This document shows positions 24,601-33,500 of a stretch of 64,000 nt of DNA, one piece after another (within the stretch, counting starts at the first letter, position 1; every line of letters starts with the position of its first letter). The notes beneath the pieces are model-generated. The model saw only the letters and a list, made by a program, of their open reading frames with translations, did not search any database and had not been told where the DNA came from. This DNA is from a virus. Position numbers and translations under genes: made by a program. The stretch spans positions 1-64,000 of IMG/VR virus record IMGVR_UViG_3300032304_000900. One strand, 5' to 3'.

Positions 24601-25340
24601 GGAGAACCAACATCAGGAATTCTTTGCGGAGCAAAACGGAAAGCTGAAGTAACTTGATTGACTGCTGCGTTCGATTGCAATGTTAAAGAAGTATCTGTTT
24701 CAACTGTTGAAACAATACCAATTAATGTATCAGAAGAGTTATAAAGCGCATATCCTGGAAAAATTGTAGATAAGAAATTGGTTCCTGCTCCAGTAACAAT
24801 TGTAGAAGTTGTACTTGTTGTTGCGTTACCAGTTCCAGAGTTATAATTAGCATATACAATAATATTTTTAGAACCATTTGTTGCTTGAATATCTGAAACA
24901 GCAATTGGTGACTGTAAGTCAACATAGAACGAAGGACGTCCATTCAATAGAGAAATATTTTCCCATTTGGTTGGTTGTGTTCCGTATTCAAAGTCAGTAT
25001 CAATCAACGACTGTGGTGTTGACATGCGCATTTTCTGCACAGGATCTTGATATGTTTCTGCAGGAATAATTTCTTGAACACTATCGTCATAAACGAATTG
25101 TAACGAGTCTGATGAAGACATCGTTGTTGTGTTATAATTTAACGTAATTATTGTTACACCATTATTAACTGTATATGCAGTTGCAGTTAAGTTTGGATCA
25201 CTAAAGTTGTAGATAACTTTATTCTGTGTTACGTTTGTAATAAGAACAAGATTTTCTCTTTGAATCGCTTTCGGAATTGAAACTATGCGAGACGCAGGAG
25301 TAAATGTATAATACTGTTCAGTTAGGACTTTTTTGGCCAT
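21663..25340 (-). CDS. Large virion structural/adhesin protein, 1225 aa (paralogue A)
   Basis: This is a very large, Thr/Ser/Asn/Gly-rich beta protein of the type seen in aquatic T4-like phages. Its N-terminal ~90 residues (EQYYTFTPASRIVSIPKAI, VIYNFSDPNLTATAYT) match those of the 1025-aa protein at 26388-29465, and shared blocks recur throughout. These include TPQSLIDTDFEYG and PTKW, HRPFDGGVRFSTNTQSH, YMRSGNLPARYETHTF, HWGTSVIMDGRYDDDKS, and a common C-terminus WTEAQA. Variable inserts containing short beta modules lie between these blocks. It is probably part of the peripheral tail or fibre apparatus; exact T4 counterpart unclear. A TATAAATA late box lies upstream. Confidence 0.7.
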   Translation of the reverse strand: MAKKVLTEQYYTFTPASRIVSIPKAIQRENLVLITNVTQNKVIYNFSDPNLTATAYTVNNGVTIITLNYNTTTMSSSDSLQFVYDDSVQEIIPAETYQDPVQKMRMSTPQSLIDTDFEYGTQPTKWENISLLNGRPSFYVDLQSPIAVSDIQATNGSKNIIVYANYNSGTGNATTSTTSTIVTGAGTNFLSTIFPGYALYNSSDTLIGIVSTVETDTSLTLQSNAAVNQVTSAFRFAPQRIPDVGSPIQVQESLFTAANGGYLIELTTPVIASSRWEIRYRSSANFPGTTGSIFNTGITTTYAGSFYTNSQIVISSAAAFSATAAGSPANDIVVVITTTRDHGLTLGNLVYLTGAATISTGTNPGGTSYTVMAVYSPRKFGVLMAAGSNVPTITAVGSLSCYVRNESTFAHRPFDGGVRFSTNTQSHNYQALRQTRRYFRYQSGKGIQFSTGSVLRPNFTLDTISSVGNIATATSKEPHNLQPGISINISGATEPGLSTSAYNGNFTVLDVNNEFDFTYQMASTPSVTTAFGFPIVGATGWYGAGIRVGMFDQNNGFYFEYDGQNLTAVRRNSTTQLSGLVAVTNGSDEVNSVTSLGTGKQTKFLKQLNPGDWISVKGMSYRVMEVINDLRIRINPEYRGATISGGVVNKINEVRIPQSQWNIDRCDGYGPSGFTLDLNKMQMIYCDYAWYGAGAIRFGFKDQEGRIIYCHRIVNSNINTEAYMRSGNLPARYETHTFTPYTYITQTFTSGTSTLTVNSTEGFPNSGVLLIADPGRTSADAALTGGSPGGADYYEYVQYSSKTATTFTVTQRGAGLGMNGATIAGYRSDYFNTGGGTVATVNGSNTVTTSKGFAQNSIGNSLNMAPIGAFVTGTNIPENTFITGFNSSASTIELSQACTGTGNITNFNVYAASSNANGANNSGTTHTYDTDGPVIPVFLHTNQFAPTANHWGTSVIMDGRYDDDKSLVFTAGNPSYVTNYTTTINAVLSLRVAPSVDNGASGVLGLKEIINRMQLTLRSIGVTSNGAFFIRIILNPRFITNAPTFQNVGGSSLSQVVYHPSGTQITGGETIFAFYTDQGGGGLNYTVTTDELDKVRDLGNSVLGGGLVNSLTLNSNVNIYPDGPDIITICCSNVLQPITVSPTTTTAGSPIVVINDVTGFEVGWVVSSSSGGTAAGGVVKSITAKAGGGYDVAFSKNATSGTNGTVVLSPPGNLAARISWTEAQA

Positions 25341-25370
25341 TTAAGACGCTCCGTATTTAATCTTCTATGT

Positions 25371-25378
25371 TATTTATA
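25371..25378 (-). promoter_or_regulatory. Late promoter box TATAAATA upstream of the 1225-aa gene
   Basis: This is an exact T4 late box in the 38-base gap between the 332-aa and 1225-aa genes, about 31 bases before the ATG. It probably drives the structural gene and genes 13, 14, 15 and 17 behind it. Confidence 0.65.
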
Positions 25379-26377
25379 TTATGGTTGTGATATCTCTCGT
25401 AAAACCCAACCATACTCCATATATTGATGCACAAGATAGTTTGTTCCTGACCCTGCGTGATTGAAATATTGGAGTTTGTAAGTTACTGGCAAAACAGTAT
25501 TTGGTGTATCGAAATATCTTAATGTTGCCTCGTCCCATCCACCCTCTTTATAGAACCAACCATATGCATATCTACTTGCGCCACCACTTCTTGGAGTTAA
25601 TGTGGTGTATCCACCACCATTGATATCACGCAACAAGATTGCGCCAAGTTGAGATGAAGCAGCAGCACCATATGCCATGGTTGAAAAGAAAACAACTTCT
25701 ATTCTGCTATTTGCGAACTTTGGTGTTATGGTAGCTGTCAGAGGAGCATCAGCAGGTGTTGTTGTGGCTGTTGATATATGCGAAGTTGGCATTGTTGTAA
25801 AGAATCTCTCCTGAACAACAGTTGGTGCATTCATAGCAGTAGTCAAATACTGTATTGAAGGCACATCCAAATATGTTACTGGATTGTCGAGATAACCAAT
25901 CCAAGAAGTTCCACCATCAAATGTCACAAATTTAAATACATCAATTCTGTTTGGTATTGTTTGTAATGTTGGATAAATTGGATTACCAGCTGAAAGACCA
26001 GTATTTGGCCAACGAATATTTGTTGCTGTGTTCCATAAGATTGCTCTACCACCTACCGTATCTTGATTAAAATATACGGTAATGATAAGAGATCCGTCAG
26101 TAGAAGGTGGGACGTTGTTAAATGTAATTCCTGTTGCATTTGCTCGAAGAATAACATTATGCGTTTGATAATTACAATCTATAACAACATTTTGACTATT
26201 GATGTCATGATATGTCGTCACAAATGGTGAGGCAACACGCTTCGTATAAAGGGTGTTGCCAACACGGAGATCGTTTCTAACGCCAACATTATTACCAAGG
26301 GAGACATTATCTCCCTCAGCAACAATTTGATCACCTACTCTTAGACCATTTTGAGGTAAAGATAGTTCTGTTGACAT
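25379..26377 (-). CDS. Fibre/receptor-binding-like protein, 332 aa
   Basis: The 332-residue beta-rich protein begins with repeated short strands (LRVGDQIVAEGDNVSLGNNVGVRNDLRVGNTLY), a pattern of stacked trimeric fibre or collar segments. It ends with a domain typical of phage fibre tips: TATITPKFANSRIEVVF, then a Gly/Ala/Tyr-rich stretch and YMEYGWVLREISQP. This suggests a tip domain that touches the host surface. It lies between two paralogous large structural proteins, in a region likely to vary between strains. Specific receptor unknown. Confidence 0.6.
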   Translation of the reverse strand: MSTELSLPQNGLRVGDQIVAEGDNVSLGNNVGVRNDLRVGNTLYTKRVASPFVTTYHDINSQNVVIDCNYQTHNVILRANATGITFNNVPPSTDGSLIITVYFNQDTVGGRAILWNTATNIRWPNTGLSAGNPIYPTLQTIPNRIDVFKFVTFDGGTSWIGYLDNPVTYLDVPSIQYLTTAMNAPTVVQERFFTTMPTSHISTATTTPADAPLTATITPKFANSRIEVVFFSTMAYGAAASSQLGAILLRDINGGGYTTLTPRSGGASRYAYGWFYKEGGWDEATLRYFDTPNTVLPVTYKLQYFNHAGSGTNYLVHQYMEYGWVLREISQP

Positions 26378-26387
26378 TTACACATCA

Positions 26388-29300
26388 TTATGCTTGTGCT
26401 TCAGTCCAAGCCACACGACAAGCAATATCCTGAGCAGTACCAGTAATATTTGTTACAACAACGTGAATAGTATCTGGACCATCTGGATAAATGTTTGCGT
26501 TACCAGCAGTACCACCACCACCAAGGATAGAGTTACCTAGATCACGGACAAGATTCAAATCTTGTGCAGTGGTTGTAAAACCAGTACCAGATCCTGGGTT
26601 TGTATAGAAACCACCGATAATTTCACCACCAGACATTGTTGTACCAGCTGTGTAGATGATATACTGAGCCAGTGACGAACCACCCTGTGATAACCATGTA
26701 CCAGCAGTTGACGGAGTTGAGTTCAAGAACAACTGAACTAGGAAACGTCCATTAGATAGAACACCAATTTGACGTAGAACCATTTGCATGCGGTTTACGA
26801 TATCACGAGAACCAATTGCAGAAGCAGCGGATCCGTTCGATACGTGAGGTGCGATACGTAGAGCCAACACTGCGTTTGTTGCGCCAATACCAATGTTAAT
26901 TGGTGCTGTCATACCACGCAAGAACACGAATGATTTATCGTCATCGAAACGACCATCCATCATTACGGAAGTACCCCAGTGATTAATTTGTGAACCAACT
27001 AGTGGCGCATGTAATTGAATAACTGTTGGTGCTGTTGCTGAGAATGTAAATGTCTGAGCAGTTTGTCCCATTGGAGCGTATACCAATGTTGTAGTTGCTG
27101 AAGACTGAGCAGCACGACTTAGTGTAATTGATGTATTAGCAATAAAACTCACAACATATGTGCCGTGTGGGAAAATGCCCAAAGAAGGAGCCACGACATA
27201 CTGACCAATTTGAACACCTGTTGTTGAAGAAACAGTTACTGTATTAGAACCACTAGTATGTGTGCTGCTTATAGAACCACCTGCTTGACCACGAGTAATA
27301 CCACCAAATGTAGTAGCTGATTTGGTTGTGTAGTTAATATATTCTGTTTGAGTGCCGTTGCGGACCATCAATGTGCCAGAACTTGGAAATTCGGTAGTTG
27401 ATGTTACGTTGATTGTTGTATCAGAAGAACCGAAAGTAGCAGTAGAGAATGTATACTTAGAAATAGTATTTGTCTCATAGCGAGCTGGTAAGTTACCAGA
27501 ACGCATATATGCTTCAGAATTCAAGTTGTTATTCATTTGTCTGTGACAGTAAATAATGTTACCATCAGCAGCACGGAAACCCCAACGAATGTAACCAGCA
27601 CCGTACCATGAGTAGTCCATGTAGTACATTTGCATCTTAGATGTATCTAAAACAAAGCCACTTGGACCTGTACCATCGCAACGATCCATGTTCCAAGCAG
27701 ATTGTGCAATTCTGGTATCGACTGTTTTAGAAATAATACCTTTTGTCAAGTTAGAAGTACCACGATATGCTGGGTAAATTGTCATGCTTGTGTCAGAAGC
27801 GATGTTTAGAACACGATAAGTATGACCACGCAATACGATAAAATCGTTTGGTTGTAATTGTTTAGCGAACTGAGTTGTTACACCATTTGTTGTTAAACCA
27901 GTAACTGTGTTATCAGCAGCGTTGATGGAAACGAAACCACCGATTTGATATGTTGAAGAGCGACGAACAGCAAACAGTCCTTGTCCATCGTGTTCAAAGA
28001 AGATACCATTCTGACTGTCAAATATACCAGTGCGGTTTGTACCACCATACCATGAGTCAACACTGATTTGGAAGTTACCAGAAGCTGTTGCTGCTGATGG
28101 TGTACCAGAAGCAGTATATTCAAAACGATAACGATCAATTACACGTGTTACAGCGTATGTTCCGTTATATGCAGATTCGGTTGTGCCAAACACTTTAATA
28201 CTAACTGTTGGCTGTAAGTTGTGTGGGAACTTGGTGTAAACAGTTACAGTAGAGCCTGATGATGTCATCGCATCAACAGCTATCTGTGACTTTAGTGCTG
28301 TACCAGTCGATACTTGAACACCTTTACCAGACTGGTAACGGAAGTAACGACGTGTCTGACGAATCATTTGTTGATTGTGAGAAGGTGTATTTGTAGAGAA
28401 TGATACACCACCATCAAATGGACGATGATTTGATGTTCCAGGAGGGCGCACGTAAATGGTGTTAGCAGAACCTGTTGGAGCACCAGCGTTAGCAGTAGTA
28501 TCTGTGTAGAAGCAGAATACAGTTGGTGATAGAATAGAGTAAACAAAGTGATTACCATATTGAGAATCTGTTGCACCACCTGTTTTGCTGTTAATCAAAG
28601 CAATTTCGTTACCAATCTCAAGACCATGTGGTAATGTGCAAGTAACTTGTTGTAACTGACCAGATGGAGCAGCGTAAGTTGGTGTACCACCTAAACCTGC
28701 ACCAGTAAAGAACTGTGCGTCATAAATTGTTGTTGGGATATTAGCATCATTGATATCTGTTGATGGTGTACTACCAGTAATCCATGCTTCGTTTGCTTTA
28801 TAAGTGAAAGAGGTACCACCTGGAACTGTTTCGATTATGAATAAACCATTAGCAGGTGCCCAAGCTGAATCTTGAATCATTACCATTTGACCAACTACGA
28901 AACCAGTTGAAGAACCTACAGTTACAGTAACAAGACGAGATCCGTTTGATACTGTTAAGTTTGTAATTGTTGTAGCAGATGCTTGGCTGCGACCAAAGTT
29001 TGGACGATCCAAGTTAATGAAAGCGGATGGACGATTATTGATTAATGATAATTGTTCCCATTTAGTTGGCTGTAAACCATATTCAAAGTCAGTATCAATT
29101 AAAGATTGTGGCTGAGAAGTACGGAATTTACCAACTGGATCCATTAATGTTTCGCCAGGAGTAAACTTACTTTCGTATTCGTCAACGATAACTTGTAGTT
29201 TATCGTTCGCTCCCATTGATGTTGTATTATATTGCAATACGATTGTTGTAATCGCATCACTTTGGTATCCTAACGCTGCACCACCTGTAGTGTGCGTGTA

Positions 29301-29465
29301 AGATGTTGCCTTCAGGTTTGGATCACTGAAGTTGTAAATCACTGTATTTGTTGTTACATTGGTAATCAACAGGAGCGATTCACGTTTGACAGCACGTCTT
29401 AGTGTAATTGTTCTTGTTGATGGGTCAAATGTATAATATTGATCAGGTAGGACATTTCTTGCCAT
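26388..29465 (-). CDS. Large virion structural/adhesin protein, 1025 aa (paralogue B)
   Basis: This is a paralogue of the 1225-aa protein at 21663-25340, with the same N-terminus (DQYYTFDPSTRTITLRRAV) and conserved blocks SLIDTDFEYGLQPTKWEQLS, RQTRRYFRYQSGKGVQVSTG, YMRSGNLPARYETNTIS, HWGTSVMMDGRFDDDKSFVF and the same C-terminal WTEAQA. DNA of some blocks is still nearly identical, for example around 27478-27522 versus 23138-23181. It is predicted to be a beta-rich virion surface protein. A late box (29501-29508) lies 35 bases upstream. Confidence 0.7.
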   Translation of the reverse strand: MARNVLPDQYYTFDPSTRTITLRRAVKRESLLLITNVTTNTVIYNFSDPNLKATSYTHTTGGAALGYQSDAITTIVLQYNTTSMGANDKLQVIVDEYESKFTPGETLMDPVGKFRTSQPQSLIDTDFEYGLQPTKWEQLSLINNRPSAFINLDRPNFGRSQASATTITNLTVSNGSRLVTVTVGSSTGFVVGQMVMIQDSAWAPANGLFIIETVPGGTSFTYKANEAWITGSTPSTDINDANIPTTIYDAQFFTGAGLGGTPTYAAPSGQLQQVTCTLPHGLEIGNEIALINSKTGGATDSQYGNHFVYSILSPTVFCFYTDTTANAGAPTGSANTIYVRPPGTSNHRPFDGGVSFSTNTPSHNQQMIRQTRRYFRYQSGKGVQVSTGTALKSQIAVDAMTSSGSTVTVYTKFPHNLQPTVSIKVFGTTESAYNGTYAVTRVIDRYRFEYTASGTPSAATASGNFQISVDSWYGGTNRTGIFDSQNGIFFEHDGQGLFAVRRSSTYQIGGFVSINAADNTVTGLTTNGVTTQFAKQLQPNDFIVLRGHTYRVLNIASDTSMTIYPAYRGTSNLTKGIISKTVDTRIAQSAWNMDRCDGTGPSGFVLDTSKMQMYYMDYSWYGAGYIRWGFRAADGNIIYCHRQMNNNLNSEAYMRSGNLPARYETNTISKYTFSTATFGSSDTTINVTSTTEFPSSGTLMVRNGTQTEYINYTTKSATTFGGITRGQAGGSISSTHTSGSNTVTVSSTTGVQIGQYVVAPSLGIFPHGTYVVSFIANTSITLSRAAQSSATTTLVYAPMGQTAQTFTFSATAPTVIQLHAPLVGSQINHWGTSVMMDGRFDDDKSFVFLRGMTAPINIGIGATNAVLALRIAPHVSNGSAASAIGSRDIVNRMQMVLRQIGVLSNGRFLVQLFLNSTPSTAGTWLSQGGSSLAQYIIYTAGTTMSGGEIIGGFYTNPGSGTGFTTTAQDLNLVRDLGNSILGGGGTAGNANIYPDGPDTIHVVVTNITGTAQDIACRVAWTEAQA

Positions 29466-29500
29466 TTTTAGTCTCCGTTGATTATTAGTCCAATTTTCTT

Positions 29501-29508
29501 TATTTAGT
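29501..29508 (-). promoter_or_regulatory. Late promoter box ACTAAATA upstream of the 1025-aa gene
   Basis: ACTAAATAAAG on the minus strand lies in the 47-base intergenic gap, with an ACGGAGAC ribosome site between it and the ATG at 29465. It is the same variant core as before genes 18 and 19. Confidence 0.6.
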
Positions 29509-29512
29509 TTAC

Positions 29513-29980
29513 TTAAGAAAGCACAATTGGGATTGCTCTGAAAATATTCCTTGTTGCAGTGTTAACACTATTAACATATGTTCCCAACAATCTTCCATAA
29601 AATTTTTGTCCTCTGTTGGGTGCGTTTACGAAAGTAATATTACTTCCAGAAACAGTATAGTCACCCTCAAGAACAACATCTACTTCTTGTTGAAATACAT
29701 ACTCTTCGTATGTATTAACACTATATGGTGTCAGCAACAAATTGCCAAGAGATACTAACAGCGCATGTGGACTGCTAACACTAACAGGAACTGTATTATA
29801 GGTCAACGAAAATGATTTTGTTGATCCATCAAAGTTGTTTGTTAATTCATCCAACAATGTAACAGTCGCTGCATCTCTCAGATTGATGAAATTTTGATCA
29901 ATCTCAGAAGCAGTAAGAGGAGATCCTTTTGTGGTATCTCCTGCATTACTTAATGTTCTTAGCGTTAAATTGCCAGCCAC
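29513..29980 (-). CDS. Small virion/fibre-associated protein, 155 aa
   Basis: The 155-residue protein has a start pattern common in aquatic T4-like tail fibre genes: NLTLRTLSNAGDTTKGSPLT followed by ASEIDQNFINLRDA. A beta-rich C-terminal region ends in hydrophobic residues. The N-terminal segment is usually a fibre attachment or trimerisation motif. No catalytic features. It sits 14 bases behind the next upstream gene and probably contributes to the fibre or baseplate periphery. Family resemblance only; role inferred. Confidence 0.6.
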   Translation of the reverse strand: MAGNLTLRTLSNAGDTTKGSPLTASEIDQNFINLRDAATVTLLDELTNNFDGSTKSFSLTYNTVPVSVSSPHALLVSLGNLLLTPYSVNTYEEYVFQQEVDVVLEGDYTVSGSNITFVNAPNRGQKFYGRLLGTYVNSVNTATRNIFRAIPIVLS

Positions 29981-29994
29981 ATCAAACCCCTATA

Positions 29995-30462
29995 TTAAGG
30001 TGCGTTGATTGTGATTGTCCAAGTAATTGCTAATGTATCTGCTGGGTCTTTATTAACAACAGCAAAAGTGGTACGACACAACATTGTTCCACCAGAACTA
30101 TTGTTGAAAATACCTGCTTCTTGAATACCTTGCGAAGTAGCTGGATTGTTTGGTAAGAATGTACCAACATAAGTAACTACGTTCGCAGCATTAGAAGCTG
30201 CTGGCGAAAATGTGACACGTGTTCCAACCTCACCACCAAGAGCAGTATCACCTGCAGCTGCAGCAGTAGCGTTAGTACCAATAGCCATATGTGTCATAGC
30301 AGCTGGTGAGTTTGTTGTTGTCTTGAGCATAGAAGCTGCGATAAATGTTTTACCAGTATCAACAACTAAGTTCTTAATTTCTCTCTCATCTTTAACTTTG
30401 CCATCTGGACTGATAACCTGAATTTTCAGGCGTCCAACTGCAGCTAAATCTTCGTAAATCAT
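29995..30462 (-). CDS. Virion protein, fibre/collar-like, 155 aa
   Basis: This 155-residue protein belongs to a widespread phage family of small fibre-associated proteins. The diagnostic C-terminal stretch is TMLCRTTFAVVNKDPADTLA followed by ITWTITI. Residues 1-60 carry RLKIQVISPDGKVKDEREIK and VDTGKTFIAASML. The fold is predicted beta-sandwich. A TATAAATA late box at 30511-30518 and a strong AAGGAGAA ribosome site indicate high late expression. Function is likely structural; the partner is unknown. Confidence 0.65.
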   Translation of the reverse strand: MIYEDLAAVGRLKIQVISPDGKVKDEREIKNLVVDTGKTFIAASMLKTTTNSPAAMTHMAIGTNATAAAAGDTALGGEVGTRVTFSPAASNAANVVTYVGTFLPNNPATSQGIQEAGIFNNSSGGTMLCRTTFAVVNKDPADTLAITWTITINAP

Positions 30463-30510
30463 TGTTTTTTTCTCCTTAGATCTATGGTAGGAATCAAATT
30501 TCTACTGTTT

Positions 30511-30518
30511 TATTTATA
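30511..30518 (-). promoter_or_regulatory. Late promoter box TATAAATA upstream of the 155-aa virion gene
   Basis: This is an exact T4 late -10 sequence in the 60-base gap after the long fibre gene, about 49 bases before the ATG at 30462. It is accompanied by an AAGGAGAA ribosome site. Confidence 0.7.
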
Positions 30519-30522
30519 AACT

Positions 30523-33500
30523 TCAAAATGTTGAGGTTACGATACTTTGCTCATAATCGTCCGCAAAATAGATGATTGGAGTATTAGTTGCGTAGCCATT
30601 TGGTGGATATAATCTTGCTGCACCTGACGTGTTCGCTTCGAATGTATCCGAAACTCTTTTTGTTACACTGAATATCGTTTCATCTGCTGGCAACATCAGT
30701 TCAGTTACATAATCTGGCCAATATTGTGTTAACTCGTTAAAATTCTCGAGTTCCATATAATCGTTCCAGATATGTGCCCTATATGAGCCACCCTGTTTAT
30801 TATATTGTATAGTATCAGAATCTACTGTTCTTACTTTGTCTCTCTTAAATTCTGTATATGCTCCAAATGTCAATAATCTTGGATCAAAACTTAATATTTC
30901 ATATGAATCAATCCAGAAGAAGTCAGATTGATCGCCAAGGATTTTGCTATATCCTTTTTGTGGCAAATCAGTTGCTCTTGACAAATCGCTTGAGTTTTTG
31001 CCTTTAGCAAATATAACAGAATCAGTCGCTCTTGGAACATCGCTTAAACCTTTTGTTGGTCTCTTTACAATTACATCAACTGAAGTTAGATACTCAACTC
31101 TGTAATCTGGATAATTTTGAGCAAGTTCATTAAATGGATGAAATTCATTATAATCATTCCAAACTTGCCATACATTAGAACCAGCAGTTTTTCCGAATTG
31201 TCTGTTGCTATTAAATCCAGCATTTATGATCTCTGCTTTTGCACCTGGAGAGAACTGAATACTTGGTTGAGAAACAGCTGTTGGTGTTTCTGCACAAACT
31301 CTGTTGAAATTTACAGTTTTAGATAACGCATCAGCAGCCACCATAAATTCTGTTCTAAATGGTGTTCTGATTAGTTCATATAATTCCTCATAAACAAACT
31401 CTTCAGTATACTTATTGAATATTGTATAAGGGAATGCATTGTTTGATGGACCATAATAACCATAAGTCAACAATGTCAAATCATAAACAGATCTTGCTGT
31501 TTCTAAGTAATCATTCCATGTGTTTACTGGATCTTGACCACCAACTTTTGTGTAGTTAATTACATCAGCGTCTGGTAATGTAACTCTATCAATTTTGTAA
31601 TCTGGATAATTGCCAAAACGAATATCTTCCTCATAGTTACTTACATATGCGATGTAAAGAGGATTCCATATATTTCTATCAACAGAAACAGTGGTATCAC
31701 CAATATATGGTTTTGTTATAACCCTTGGCATTGTTTCTGTTAAACCAACAAATTCTACTGAAATTTTTCCATAGTCGAGTCTAATAACTTCAACTGGTCT
31801 AATTATTTCTGTTACATAATCCTGAGCAAATTGTAAACGCAAATCTCTATCATAGAATATTTCCTCATTGAAGAAATAGTCCATGATACTTTGTGTTCTA
31901 CCACCCTGTTTTGTAAACAGGTTTGCCTTTTGATCAGTAATTTTACCAATATCAACTGTAGAATCTGTTCCACGATAGTAATATTGTGCTAATTCTAAAG
32001 ATACCTCAAGTTCTGGATAATCCTGCCAAGTGCTATAATATGAAGAAACATTACCTGCAGCCAAACCAACATACCTAGCAAGAGATTCAGATGCTCTTGA
32101 AATGTCATTAGTACCATAAAGTAATGTAAATAGTGGTCCACCATTTTTAGACAACAGCATCGAATCAGTTATGGTAACTGTGTCATTGAATGTTTTAGAT
32201 GCTGTCCATATTTTTGTAAATAGATCAGCAGTTTTAATAGTCTCTGGTCTTGTTGTTGGTTGATACTGAACCAACTCTTGGTCATATTCTGTTGCCAATG
32301 TCAATTCAGCAAAGTCGCTCCAATATGGCGACACTCTAATAATTGGTGATTTCGTAAATGTTTTTGGAGCAGAATCTGTTGTTCTAACAAAATCTGTTTT
32401 GCTACCTGGAACAAATGTTAATGTTAACTCCTCATCCATAATTGGTTCGCCTGTTGGACTATGTTCTCCAATAGGATTAATACCAAGCCAATCACGGAAA
32501 TATGATGCTAAACGACCATCACCACCATTAATAGAAACTTCTTTACCAATTCCTTCTGCTAGGTTGATTTGTTCTGATTTATTTGGTCTAATAGATCTTC
32601 TAGCATCATCAGCAACTCTAGTTATTTCTGTGTATTCTCTAGATCCCCACGTAAATGTAGAGAATTGATCTGTTGCTGTTGCGAATGTTAAATCATTATA
32701 ATCTCTCCAAACATACGAATCGAAATATAGTGTTTTTGTAAATCCTTTTGCTGCCAAATCGGGAACAAGAATAGCATCATATTTTGTTCCATAATCAATA
32801 CCCATTATACCAGAGAAAATAAATTCTTGTAAATCTGTCCAAGTATTTACTTGAATTTCTCCAGCAGTTTTGTTTACAACTTTTGTTAATGTTTCATTAC
32901 CAGCAGCTGCAGTATCAGCACTTGGTTTACGAAGTGTAAGAGTTCTTACTTCAAGTAAGTTAATAATTTCAGAATTAGTTTTGGTTAAACCAAGTGTGGC
33001 TTTTGAACAAACATCAAGAATAGTAACACTTGTTGGTTTGGATTTAATAAATGTTTGTGTTAATTCTTGATCCAAATATGATGGACCACCAAAAGACAAT
33101 TCATTATAGTCGTTCCAGAAACCTTGTGGATATGGGTCAACAGCAATTTTAGTAAATGTTCTTGCTGTTGAATCTGTATAAGAAACTTTATCTCCATCAG
33201 ATCTATCACGAAGTGTAAATAATAATTCTTGTCCTAAAACATTATGACGACTTAATGATGTTGGACCAATATTAGAAACAAATGGACCTGTCTCGGTAAA
33301 TGTAATAGTGAAGTTGTTAATGCTTTCACTGTCGTCAATAATTGGATAAGTGAAATCCAAGAAATCACTAAGAACTGAAGATCTTACTGTAGAAAAGTTA
33401 ACTGTTAGACCAGAGATGGTTAAAATACCACCAGTTCCATCTACTGTCGCAACGGTAAACGAACATGATTTACCATTTCCCAAATCAACAGTAAAGAAAT

